Shown here in pieces: positions 21,552-30,018 of a stretch of DNA of 39,212 nt; positions within the stretch are counted from its first letter, which is position 1, and each line of letters begins with the position of its first letter. The translations under genes were made by a program, and so were the position numbers. The stretch is from Acidobacteriota bacterium (GTDB lineage: Bacteria > Acidobacteriota > Terriglobia > Terriglobales > Acidobacteriaceae), in assembly GCA_003225215.1 (NCBI GenBank), contig QIBC01000024.1, positions 1 to 39,212 of the forward strand, written 5' to 3'. Below the pieces are notes generated by a model, which saw only the letters and a list, made by a program, of their open reading frames with translations, was not told the origin of the DNA and did not search any database.

Positions 21552-24044
21552 ATGCCCGAGTTTTGTGATGTAGCGTTGCCCGTCCCGCTGGATATGACCT
21601 TCACCTATCGCGTGAACGGGCAGACGCCTGTAATCGGCGGACGGGTGCTAGTTCCCTTCCGCACGTCGCGGCTTCCGGGGGTCGTGACGGCCTTGCACGA
21701 TCAGCCACCGAGCGTAGCAGCCAAGACGGTCCACTCCGTGCTCGATGCAGAGCCGTTGATTGACCCTCCACTAATGCAGCTTGCAGAGTGGATCTCGAAC
21801 TACTACATCGCGCCGATCGGCGAGGTACTGCGTGCGATGTTGCCGTTGCAGGCTGAGGTGAAGCGCGACTGGACATACAGCATCACAGAGGCTGGGCGAA
21901 CTGCGCTCCACGACTCCGCACAGAGCGGCAACTCAGGGCGCTCAAAGAAGTCGATGGCCGAACAGATGGTGGAGTACCAGATTCTCGATTACTTGTCGCA
22001 AATCGATACTGCTAGAGAAAACGCGTTGCGCAGCGCTTCTGGAGCGACTCGCGAGATCTTGCGCGGGATGCAATCCAAGAAATGGATCATTCGTGAGGAC
22101 ATCACTTCAACGCGCGATGCCCGGCGAACCGTGAAGGTCGCGCAGCTGGTGTCGCCTTCGGAACAGGAAGGTTCGGCACGTAAGTTGAATGCAAATCAGG
22201 AGGCGTTGCTCAGCAGACTGGCGGCATCGGGAGGCGCCACAAGTGTGGAAGAACTGAACGCGTTCGATGTTCCGCGAACTACTCTAGGCACTCTCATCCG
22301 TCGCGGGCTCGTGCGAATCGAGGAGAAACCGGCAGAATTCCAGGTAACGACGGTGCCGGCATCTTCAGCGCACTTTGCTCGAGAGCACCTGAATCCCTCG
22401 CAGACTGACGCCCTGAAGGCGATTGAAGCCAGCGTAGACGAGCGACGCTTCTCGGTGACGCTGCTGCATGGAGTTACGGGATCGGGTAAAACCGCAGTCT
22501 ACCTTTCTGCCATGCAATCCGTGCTTGCCCAGGGACGCTCCGCGATTCTTCTGGTTCCCGAAATAGGACTCACGCCCGCCGCGGCCGCCAACCTGCATCG
22601 TATTTTCGGAGAGCAGGTTGCAATTCTGCATTCCGGCCTGACAAATGACGAGCGGGCAGAACAATGGCACCGCATTCATCGCGGCGATGCCCGCATCGTT
22701 GTCGGGACGCGCTCGGCGGTTTTTGCTCCAGTAAAGGATCTTGCGCTCCTGGTGGTCGACGAGGAGCATGACTCCTCCTATAAACAGGAGGAGACCCCGC
22801 GCTACAACGGACGCGACGTTGCCATCATGCGCGGCAAGCTTTCCGGAGCAGCGGTGCTACTGGCCTCGGCCACCCCGGCGCTTGAGACGTATCACAATGC
22901 CCGTCAGAGTCGCTACAGGTTGATCGAGCTGCGCGAACGCGTCCAGCAGCGCTCACTTCCCGAAGTGGAAATCATCGACATGCGCTCCGAGTTTCAGGAG
23001 ACTGGCGAAGAGAAGTTCTTCTCGCGAAAGCTGGTTGAAGAAGTTCGTGAGCGGCTCGATGCACGAGAGCAGGCGATAATCCTCCTGAATCGGCGTGGAT
23101 ACTCGGCCGTGGTCCTCTGCCGCTCTTGCGGCGAGACGCTGCACTGCATCAACTGCGCCGTATCTCTCACTCATCACAAAGGCGCAATCTCTCCTGCGCT
23201 TTTGGCACGCCGCGTATCCGCCGGACAGCGTTTGGAGTGCCACTACTGTGGCTATCGCGCCGCCGTACCAAAGATCTGTCCTAAGTGTTCGAGCGAACAC
23301 CTTTACTTTCTCGGCGCCGGCTCAGAAAAGATTGAGGAAGCTTTACAGGAGGCATTTCCGAGCGCCCGCATCGGAAGACTGGATCGCGACACGGTACGCA
23401 CTCGCCACGATTTCGAGCGCGTGCTGAACCAGCTACACGCCGGAGAACTCGATCTTCTCGTAGGGACGCAAATGATCGCTAAAGGGCACGACATTCATGG
23501 CGTCACCCTCGTCGGCGTCGTCGGAGCCGACTTCGCTCTCGGACTTCCCGACTTCCGTGCCGCAGAGCGTACGTTTCAGTTGCTCACCCAGGTGGCCGGG
23601 CGAGCCGGACGCGGCGAGACTCCGGGTAAGGTAGTCCTGCAGACTTATTTCCCCGAACACTACGCGATTCGTTACGCCGCCCTGCACGATTATCTCGGCT
23701 TCTACGAGCAGGAGCTCCGCTATCGAAAGTGGATGCACTATCCACCTTTTACCAGCGTCGCCAACTTGCTACTTCGCAGCGATAAGCTCGACCATGCAAT
23801 GCGCTATGCGGGCATTGTGCATCGCTGGGTAGAGCGAACGCGAATGGAAAGCGTTCGCGTGATGGGTCCGGCCGCTGCCCCGCTCTCGCGTTTGAAGCGC
23901 GATTTTCGTTACCACTTCATTCTGAAGTCTGCGAGTCGCGAAAAGCTGAATGGGACGTTGCGCGCACTGGTTGCCAATGCGACCGCAGAGGACGTGCCAC
24001 GAACGAGCATCCTCGTGGACGTCGATCCCCAGTCGCTGATGTGA
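21552..24044 (+). CDS. priA: Primosomal replication-restart helicase PriA
   Basis: Restarts stalled replication forks by loading the replicative helicase. The 830 residues hold an N-terminal 3'-DNA-binding domain (1-105), a winged-helix part, and a superfamily 2 helicase core with Walker A GVTGSGKT (307-314), DEEH (403-406) and motif III ASATP. Two zinc sites between the helicase lobes show eight Cys (523, 526, 532, 535, 563, 566, 576, 579). The motif AGRAGRG is near the C-terminal part of the core. A loop between CINC and CHYC (SLTHHKGAISPALLARR) is a little longer than usual. The start is ATG at 21552. No neighbour is co-directed. Confidence 0.97.
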   Translation: MPEFCDVALPVPLDMTFTYRVNGQTPVIGGRVLVPFRTSRLPGVVTALHDQPPSVAAKTVHSVLDAEPLIDPPLMQLAEWISNYYIAPIGEVLRAMLPLQAEVKRDWTYSITEAGRTALHDSAQSGNSGRSKKSMAEQMVEYQILDYLSQIDTARENALRSASGATREILRGMQSKKWIIREDITSTRDARRTVKVAQLVSPSEQEGSARKLNANQEALLSRLAASGGATSVEELNAFDVPRTTLGTLIRRGLVRIEEKPAEFQVTTVPASSAHFAREHLNPSQTDALKAIEASVDERRFSVTLLHGVTGSGKTAVYLSAMQSVLAQGRSAILLVPEIGLTPAAAANLHRIFGEQVAILHSGLTNDERAEQWHRIHRGDARIVVGTRSAVFAPVKDLALLVVDEEHDSSYKQEETPRYNGRDVAIMRGKLSGAAVLLASATPALETYHNARQSRYRLIELRERVQQRSLPEVEIIDMRSEFQETGEEKFFSRKLVEEVRERLDAREQAIILLNRRGYSAVVLCRSCGETLHCINCAVSLTHHKGAISPALLARRVSAGQRLECHYCGYRAAVPKICPKCSSEHLYFLGAGSEKIEEALQEAFPSARIGRLDRDTVRTRHDFERVLNQLHAGELDLLVGTQMIAKGHDIHGVTLVGVVGADFALGLPDFRAAERTFQLLTQVAGRAGRGETPGKVVLQTYFPEHYAIRYAALHDYLGFYEQELRYRKWMHYPPFTSVANLLLRSDKLDHAMRYAGIVHRWVERTRMESVRVMGPAAAPLSRLKRDFRYHFILKSASREKLNGTLRALVANATAEDVPRTSILVDVDPQSLM

Positions 24045-24253
24045 GCTGGGCAAATGGACTCGCTTCAGGACCAGGTAGACACTGTCGTCCCTCGGGCCGC
24101 CTTGACTGTCAGCTTCGAATTGAGGCGAATGCGGCATGTGAACACAGAAGCACTTTCGCTACGGCGCTGGGAATGACAGTTGCAAGAGGCAGCCACAATG
24201 TGGGATGACCGCTTCAAAGAGTGCGCCGCAACCAGTAGTACAGCAAATGACGC

Positions 24254-25264
24254 TTAATGCAGCATCTGCCACAAGCCCGCACGCTGCACTCCGTTCTTCG
24301 GATCAATTTGGGAAAACGGTGCGGGCAACATAGTTAGAACAAACATCAGCAGGGCAAACCAGCCCAGCAGTTTCCGCTTTCGATCCAGCGGCGGGTACTC
24401 CGGCACGGGTGGGTGACGCATGAGACTCACGAGCAGCAAAGCCGCCCAAAACAGCCATCCTGCCCACGAAAACACCCCGAGAGGAACCAATGCCAACACC
24501 GTCAGGCGGGAGACCAGCTTATGAGAACGCGGCGATAGCGCGTAAACGATGTGTCCGCCATCAAGCTGTCCGCCGGGCAGCAGGTTCAGAGAAGTTGCAA
24601 ACATTCCTACCCATGCCGCGATTGCCACTGGCGAAAGGCTGAGCTGAGCAAGCTGCAGAGCCCCGTGCGGATGTAGAAGTTTCCAGGCGAGCTGGAAGAT
24701 CAAGGGAAAGCCCAGCACCAGTCCGGAGTCAGTCGGTTGACTCGCCGCAGGCCGCGACGCCATCAGCGCGAGAAGCAAGGTCGGCGCGGCGGCGACGAAT
24801 CCTGCGATCGGACCTGCAATGCCGATATCGAACAGGGCCGCGCGCGTCCTGATTGGCGAGCGAATACGGATGAACGCTCCCATCGTTCCGATGAGGGTTG
24901 GGGCTGGAAGAAAAAATGGCAGGGTCGCATACACGTGATTTCTTTGCGCATAGAAAAAATGTCCCATCTCATGAGCGAGCAGGATTCCCAGTAGAGTCAC
25001 ACTGAACGGAATGCCCAGCACGAGGTTCCGGGGATGCTGCAAAGCCCAGCTCAGAGGAAACAGGTCGGCGTCGGAATGAAACTGCGGCAAGCCAAGGGAA
25101 AAGTTGTACTGCAGCCGCGCTCCGACGACCAGCGTGGTGAAAACGGTAGCAACGAATAACAGTAGATGCGGCCAGTATCTCCGCCGCGGCGGGTAAATGA
25201 CATGCACTTCATGCGGCCGAGGAGTTGGATCGAGGACTTCGATGGGATAACCGGAATCAGACAT
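24254..25264 (-). CDS. M50 (site-2 protease type) membrane metalloprotease
   Basis: A 336-residue, multi-span membrane protein. The zinc motif HEMGH (98-102) lies in a transmembrane helix, and the partner motif NLLPGGQLDGGH supplies the third ligand D235. An FxxxxPxFxPAPTLIGTMGAFIRIRSP stretch sits between helices, as in EcsB/YdiL-neighbour and plant EGY-like M50 proteins. It probably cleaves membrane-embedded substrates; the substrate is unknown. The ATG at 25264 was preferred to one at 25303 because the sequence up to it is not family-like. It faces priA across 209 bp without a gene. Confidence 0.93.
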   Translation of the reverse strand: MSDSGYPIEVLDPTPRPHEVHVIYPPRRRYWPHLLLFVATVFTTLVVGARLQYNFSLGLPQFHSDADLFPLSWALQHPRNLVLGIPFSVTLLGILLAHEMGHFFYAQRNHVYATLPFFLPAPTLIGTMGAFIRIRSPIRTRAALFDIGIAGPIAGFVAAAPTLLLALMASRPAASQPTDSGLVLGFPLIFQLAWKLLHPHGALQLAQLSLSPVAIAAWVGMFATSLNLLPGGQLDGGHIVYALSPRSHKLVSRLTVLALVPLGVFSWAGWLFWAALLLVSLMRHPPVPEYPPLDRKRKLLGWFALLMFVLTMLPAPFSQIDPKNGVQRAGLWQMLH

Positions 25265-25355
25265 GCAATGAGACCAGGATTCATTCTCCCATCTTGGCCG
25301 CAAAAAGTCCTTATTGCCTAAAGGGGGCTAAAGAGAGCGGCCGGAGTGACGATCG

Positions 25356-25695
25356 GCATGGTAGAGAAGCATCATGCTGCAAGACTGTCCAAGTTAGCCG
25401 TGTCATCCCAGAGAAGTGCCGCGCTTTCTGCGGCACGGTTGAGAATGGCCCGGAGTGAAACTCCAGGTTGGCGCATTTTGCATTCGAGTCCCCCGTCGTT
25501 TGCGGGACGACTGGATTTGATTTCCGACGGGAAAGGCAATTCAGCCGTCCGGCTAGAAGCCGAACTCGATTCCGAACCACGTTCACCCGGGGTTGCACCA
25601 CCGTGCCGCAAAAGGCGCGGCACTGCTCTCGGACGATGCTCTCTTCGCAGGAGTTAATTTGGACAGGCCTGCAGCATGCTGCGTCTCTACTATGC
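25356..25695. repeat. 340-bp palindromic element with nested hairpins (MITE-like)
   Basis: The outer arms at 25356-25396 and 25654-25695 are inverted copies (GCATGGTAGAGA, then CATGCTGCA and CTGTCCAA, against the complement). Inside, each side has a 7-bp hairpin: GTGCCGC/GCGGCAC at 25416-25436 and 25603-25623, themselves an inverted pair. No ORF of substance lies within. It fills the 410-bp gap between the M50 gene and HU. A partial relative of the arm is at 30649-30681. No target-site duplication or transposase was recognised. Confidence 0.8.
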
Positions 25696-25717
25696 AGCTT
25701 GAGCGAGCTAGAGCGCT

Positions 25718-25987
25718 TTAATCGATGGACTGCAGCTCTTTGCCTGGTTTGAAACGCACAGCCTTACCGGGTGGGATACTAACCTCCGCGCCAGTGCGCG
25801 GGTTGCGGCCGATGCCAGTCTTACGCGGACGAACGTTGAAGACGCCGAAGCCGCGCAGTTCGATGCGATCGCCTTGCGACAAAGCCTTCTTCATGCTTTC
25901 GAAGACGGTTTCCACGGCCATTTCAGCCTTAGTTTTAGTGATGCCCGTCTTATTCACGACTTCGTTGATGATGTCGAGTTTGATCAC
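25718..25987 (-). CDS. hup: HU/IHF-family nucleoid protein
   Basis: A DNA-bending protein of 89 residues that dimerises and wraps DNA. The signature is clear: helical N-terminus (IINEVVNKTGITKTKAEMAV), then RIELRGFGVFNVRPRKTGIGRNPRTGAEVSIPPGK, with the beta-arm Pro/Arg tip and a VRFKPGKEL end. The start is GTG at 25987 with GGAG upstream. It is divergent from the sua5-like gene and preceded on its 3' side by the large palindromic element. Confidence 0.95.
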   Translation of the reverse strand: MIKLDIINEVVNKTGITKTKAEMAVETVFESMKKALSQGDRIELRGFGVFNVRPRKTGIGRNPRTGAEVSIPPGKAVRFKPGKELQSID

Positions 25988-26125
25988 AATCGGCTCCGCG
26001 GGACGGTTTGTTGCTCAGGCAAGTGAAGGCAGATGCTAGAGGAGTGGCGCGGCATTGTCAACGCGCACATTTACGGATTTAAGACTACACCACGCATTGA
26101 ATCTTCATTAGTTATCCTGTTCTCA

Positions 26126-27172
26126 GTGAAGACTGTTCACCTCAAACTTCGCGCTGAGGACGCCGCACCTGGACATCCGGCGATTAGAGAGGTGGCCGCC
26201 ATCCTCAAACGCGGCGGCCTCGTGGCTATTCCAACAGAAACGGTTTACGGATTAGCCGCCAACGCCCTCGATGCAGCCGCAATTGGCCATATTTTTGAAG
26301 CCAAGGAAAGGCCATCCTGGGATCCACTTATCGTGCATGTCGCAAACGTCGATATGATTTCGCAAGCGGCCGCCGATTTCCCGGAAAAAGCCAAAAAACT
26401 TGCCGAGCATTTTTGGCCGGGGCCGCTCACGCTATTGCTGAAGAGGCACCCGCAACTTCCGCTTACGGTAACTGCTGGACGCGAAAGCGTGGCAGTTCGC
26501 ATGCCCGCACATCCAGTTGCGCGGGCTGTGATCACTGCTGCCGGATTACCGTTAGCCGCGCCCAGCGCGAACCGTTTTGGGCACACAAGTCCCACCACCG
26601 CGGAGCATGTGATTGCGGACCTCGAGGGACGTATCGACGCCGTACTCGATTCTGGTCCAACCCAAATCGGAGTGGAATCGACGGTACTGGATCCGCTCGG
26701 TACCCCGCCGCTGCTGCTTCGTCCCGGCGGGATCACGCGCGAGCAGCTCGAAGATGTGCTGGGGCCGGTCGAGGTGTATTCAACTCCGGCGAAGCAAGCT
26801 CCACGGGCACTGGCGTCGCCGGGTCTTGCGGGGCGCCATTATGCCCCGCAAGCACGACTACTATTGGTTGAGGGAACACCACAGACGTTCCGTGCAGCCA
26901 TCGAGCAGCAGGTCGCGACGGTGGGCGAGAACGGCGAGTATGTCGGTGCAATGGTGCCAGAGAACTGGCTCAACGAACAAGCGCTCTCATGCGGAGGATT
27001 GGTGATCTTCGATTGGGGATCCTGGAGCGATCCCGCCGAACTTGCGCATAACCTGTTTGCGGGGCTTCGCTATCTGGATAAGCCGGGGGTTAGAGTAATT
27101 CTGTGCCCGCTGCCCTCCGCAAGCGGAATCGGATTAGCGCTGCGCGATCGATTGCTTCGGGCGGCGCGGTAA
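26126..27172 (+). CDS. sua5: Threonylcarbamoyl-AMP synthase, Sua5 type
   Basis: Makes threonylcarbamoyl-AMP for the t6A37 modification of tRNAs. The 348 residues form a YrdC domain (about 1-205; LVAIPTETVYGLAANA, FEAKERPSWDPLIVHV, FWPGPLTLLLK, VAVRMPAHP and APSANRFG) followed by a Sua5 C-terminal domain joined by a PGGITREQLE linker. The GTG at 26126 was chosen because the longer frame to 26033 adds residues that do not belong to the family. It converges with the Hfq-like gene, with a single base between the two stop codons. Confidence 0.93.
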   Translation: MKTVHLKLRAEDAAPGHPAIREVAAILKRGGLVAIPTETVYGLAANALDAAAIGHIFEAKERPSWDPLIVHVANVDMISQAAADFPEKAKKLAEHFWPGPLTLLLKRHPQLPLTVTAGRESVAVRMPAHPVARAVITAAGLPLAAPSANRFGHTSPTTAEHVIADLEGRIDAVLDSGPTQIGVESTVLDPLGTPPLLLRPGGITREQLEDVLGPVEVYSTPAKQAPRALASPGLAGRHYAPQARLLLVEGTPQTFRAAIEQQVATVGENGEYVGAMVPENWLNEQALSCGGLVIFDWGSWSDPAELAHNLFAGLRYLDKPGVRVILCPLPSASGIGLALRDRLLRAAR

Positions 27173-27173
27173 A

Positions 27174-27578
27174 TCAACGCTTGCCGTTGTTGTTCTCGCC
27201 GGCCTTGAACATGTAGCGAATGCTTTGCTTATAGATCAGCACGGCTGGCTGGCCACCGCGATTGATCTTAATGCAGTTGCGATCGTACCAATCGATCCAG
27301 CCACGCACCTCTTCGCCATCCTTGAGCACCACCACCATGGGCGTACGGCTTGCCATCTGCTTTTGAAAGTAAAAGGCTTCGGCATGGGTTTGCTCGACGC
27401 CATTCGCGCGTTTTGGCACGCGTTGTTCGGAGCTAGTAAGCGGTCGCTCACCGCTGGACTCTGACCGGCGTGGTAAGGGCAGCGACGGTCGAATCAGTTT
27501 GCGGTTTACAAACTCGTCGGCTTCTGGCGCGAGTTCCGGCGCTCGTCCGACTGCTGCGGAATTCCCTGGATCTTTCAT
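27174..27578 (-). CDS. Hfq-like (Sm-fold) RNA-binding protein with an N-terminal extension
   Basis: Residues about 70-130 resemble the Sm core of Hfq: QKQMASRTPMVVVLKDGEEV, RGWIDWYDRNCIKINRGGQ, then VLIYKQSIRYMF, which matches the Sm2 YKH-like motif of Hfq (YK, then a Ser-Ile strand). Such proteins form rings that bind small RNAs. Unlike E. coli Hfq, extra residues are at the N-terminus (65-70 residues, Pro/Arg/Ser-rich, predicted disordered), not the C-terminus. The start is uncertain: ATG at 27578 is used, with ATGs at 27614 and 27725 also in frame and no strong ribosome site. Tail to tail with sua5. A true Hfq role is inferred. Confidence 0.68.
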   Translation of the reverse strand: MKDPGNSAAVGRAPELAPEADEFVNRKLIRPSLPLPRRSESSGERPLTSSEQRVPKRANGVEQTHAEAFYFQKQMASRTPMVVVLKDGEEVRGWIDWYDRNCIKINRGGQPAVLIYKQSIRYMFKAGENNNGKR

Positions 27579-27776
27579 TCGGCGTTTGTACAAAGATAAC
27601 TGTGTCAGAACCATCTCGGAGTGCCAACATGCGCCGGAGCGGTGACCATCGAACAGGCCGATAGGGCGAGAAACTTCCGGAAGGCAGTGGATTTCGAGCG
27701 GTCTGAATTGCGCTAACCCTATCACAGCCTCTCACCGCCGCGCAAAGCCGGAAAATCATTTCGCCACGGAGACACG

Positions 27777-27891
27777 GAGCACCGCCGGATGAAACCACAA
27801 AGGACACGAAGGACACAAAGGAATTGAGCGGTTCGTCCCGATCTCCTTCGTGATCCTTCGTGCTCCTTTATGGTTAGCTTTGGCGGTTCCT
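27777..27891. repeat. Inverted repeat of the CACGAAGG family
   Basis: The core left arm (27792-27823; CCACAAAGGACACGAAGGAC) and right arm (27843-27876) are complementary with few mismatches, and the pairing continues weakly outward to about 27777 and 27891. It lies between the ends of holB and the Hfq-like gene. The arms match those at 54-143 in sequence, so it is a second copy of that dispersed family. Confidence 0.72.
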
Positions 27892-27909
27892 CCATGCCTC
27901 CATCGTGAG

Positions 27910-29004
27910 CTAGCGCTCTAAGGAGGTGGCAAACGCATCCAGAGACAGTGAGCGCAGAAGGTTTCTTCGCATGCCTCGTTCCACTTCCGCGAGTCGCTGA
28001 GATGCGGTTACGATCCACTCGAAATCAATCGCCTGGGCCAGCCTGCTCAGTTCGCCTCGGATATCGGTGTTTCGTACCAGTTCGGGAGTGCCGGATTTGA
28101 GCATCAGAAGGTCTTCGAATAAAGCGTATAACGTCCGCAATAGTTGATCGGTCTTGTCCCGGCCTTCGATGCCGGCACGATAAGTCTCCGTGATCTTGAA
28201 CAGCTCGGTGTGATCGCTTCCCGCAATGGCACTGCGCAGCATGGTGAGCGCGCTGGCTCTAGACTCCACATACTCTTCGAGCATGAAGCTGACGGCGCGT
28301 CCCAGAGCGCCGTTCGCAAGACGCGCAACCAGTTCGCGCTGGGCCGGCTTGAGGTCTCCCCGGGATCTACTGAGCGCTTCATCCAATTGGCGGACCGGCA
28401 ATGCTCCAAGCGTGAACGCTACACAGCGCGAGCGGATTGTCGGTAGCAGTTCACCAGGATTCGTCGTGAGCAGAATCAAAGTCGCGTATTCCGGAGGTTC
28501 TTCCAGAACCTTCAAAAGGGAGTTCGCCGCTTCCTTCATAAAGGACGACTCGGTGAAAATGAGGACCTTCGAGCGAGCCTCAACAGGTTTGTAAAAAACC
28601 GAATCGATTACGAGTCGGACCTGACCAACCTTGATCAGCATCTGCGGCGGGTCGGGAGGGACGACAATCACCTCGGGATGCGTCTGTATTAGGATGCGTG
28701 CGTCGCGCCTGTCCGCTTCGCGCATCGCCTCACGTACCTCAACCGCCTCCGCGAATCTCGCCTCCAGATCGTCGGCCTGCGCAATGCGTGTGCAGTTGCT
28801 GCAGCGTCCACAGAAATCAGGCAGACTACGCGTGACTGGCTGTTCAAGGCAGTTCAGCGTCTTCGCGATCATCTGCGCGAGCGTGTACTTCCCTGCCCCT
28901 TCGGGCCCAGAGATGATCACGGCGTGGGAAAAACGGTCGCGTGCGAGCATCTCGCGAATGCGAGTAACTGTTTCGTGATTGCCGTGAAAATCCTGAAAAG
29001 ACAC
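27910..29004 (-). CDS. holB: DNA polymerase III delta-prime subunit (clamp-loader)
   Basis: A clamp-loader ATPase-fold subunit that helps place the beta clamp on DNA. The 364 residues have GPEGAGKY (33-40) in the Walker A position, a zinc site C52, C65, C68, C71, the LLKVLEEPP stretch (163-171) and SRC (192-194). An inserted charged region (about 76-105) lies between the Cys group and the sensor region. The start is GTG at 29004, 5 nt after the tmk stop, so tmk-holB is one unit, as in many bacteria. Confidence 0.93.
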   Translation of the reverse strand: MSFQDFHGNHETVTRIREMLARDRFSHAVIISGPEGAGKYTLAQMIAKTLNCLEQPVTRSLPDFCGRCSNCTRIAQADDLEARFAEAVEVREAMREADRRDARILIQTHPEVIVVPPDPPQMLIKVGQVRLVIDSVFYKPVEARSKVLIFTESSFMKEAANSLLKVLEEPPEYATLILLTTNPGELLPTIRSRCVAFTLGALPVRQLDEALSRSRGDLKPAQRELVARLANGALGRAVSFMLEEYVESRASALTMLRSAIAGSDHTELFKITETYRAGIEGRDKTDQLLRTLYALFEDLLMLKSGTPELVRNTDIRGELSRLAQAIDFEWIVTASQRLAEVERGMRRNLLRSLSLDAFATSLER

Positions 29005-29009
29005 TGGGG

Positions 29010-29681
29010 TTACCTTGTCACGGCTGCGCGGTTTGTAAGCTGCGGGAAACGGCTATCTACGATTCCGAGAATCTGCGCCTCCACGTTCTGAATCGTTCCC
29101 GCGGGAATTCGTACGATGCGATTAGTCTCACGGAGCGCGATCTTTTCAAAGCCCTCGTGCACGCGGCGGAAGAACGCGGCGTCCTCACTCTCAAACCGGC
29201 CCTCAGACGAGCGCGAACTCTGATTGCGGTTACGCGCACGGGCAACGCTTGCCCCCAGTTCAGACTCGAGCAGGAGTGTCAAATCGGGCCATAGATCCTG
29301 GCAAAGCATCCTATGCAAGTCCAGAACAACCTGCGCTCCCAATTGCCGGCCGAAACCCTGATACGCTTCCGTGCTGTCGGTATAGCGATCACAAATTACG
29401 ATCTTTTCCGCCTTGAGCGCCGGTGCAATATGTTCCTCAATGTGCTGCGCCCGATCGGCAAACATCAATGCCAGCTCGGCGCGAGGAGACAGACCTGCCG
29501 TGCGAGAATCCAGCAGAATGGAGCGAATACGCTTCCCAATCGCACTTCCCCCGGGTTCCCGCGTTGCCAGAACGTCGAGGCTACGCGCGGTTAGAGTCTC
29601 GGCCAAACGCGCGATCTGGGTGCTCTTCCCGGAGCCGTCCAGTCCCTCAAAGGAAATAAAAAGTCCGCGCTTACCCGACAT
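29010..29681 (-). CDS. tmk: Thymidylate kinase
   Basis: Phosphorylates dTMP to dTDP. The 223 residues show the P-loop FEGLDGSGKSTQ, the TREPGGSAIGKRIR motif, LMFADRAQH and CDRYTDST, then the LID region around RARNRNQSSRSSEGRFES. The start is ATG at 29681. First gene of the tmk-holB pair, divergent from the zinc-ribbon gene at 29767. The C-terminal tail is a little longer than average. Intact. Confidence 0.96.
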   Translation of the reverse strand: MSGKRGLFISFEGLDGSGKSTQIARLAETLTARSLDVLATREPGGSAIGKRIRSILLDSRTAGLSPRAELALMFADRAQHIEEHIAPALKAEKIVICDRYTDSTEAYQGFGRQLGAQVVLDLHRMLCQDLWPDLTLLLESELGASVARARNRNQSSRSSEGRFESEDAAFFRRVHEGFEKIALRETNRIVRIPAGTIQNVEAQILGIVDSRFPQLTNRAAVTR

Positions 29682-29766
29682 GGCTAGAGTCTAGCAGTTG
29701 CTTGCCCGAGCGCGGTGCGACCGTGCTAGTATTCGCGCGATCAACTGCTCCGCCTGGAGGTTGCGT

Positions 29767-30018
29767 ATGCCAAGGCTCGGTGATGATATTGACGATTATT
29801 GCTCGCGTTGTCAGCGACCAACCGATCATTCCGTGGTCGTGATGGCCGCAGACGAAGTTCAAAAAGTGCGCTGCCGCACCTGCGACTTCGAGCACAAGTA
29901 CCGCAAGAACAAGAGTGGCCGCAAGGAAATGACTGCGCAAGAGGCATTCCAGAAAGTTTTGGCGAGTGTTAGCGGCCAGATGGGCGGAGGTGGCACACCT
30001 AAGAAGAAAGCTAAGTAG
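29767..30018 (+). CDS. Small zinc-ribbon protein
   Basis: An 83-residue protein with two CxxC pairs (C12-S-R-C15 and C36-R-T-C39) set 21 residues apart: a likely zinc ribbon that could bind nucleic acid or protein. A basic stretch, KYRKNKSGRK, and a Gly/Lys-rich tail follow. The ATG at 29767 was preferred to one at 29698 because GGAGG lies just upstream and the Cys pairs follow closely. No functional family is certain. Its TAG abuts the stop codon of the convergent udg gene with no gap. Confidence 0.72.
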   Translation: MPRLGDDIDDYCSRCQRPTDHSVVVMAADEVQKVRCRTCDFEHKYRKNKSGRKEMTAQEAFQKVLASVSGQMGGGGTPKKKAK

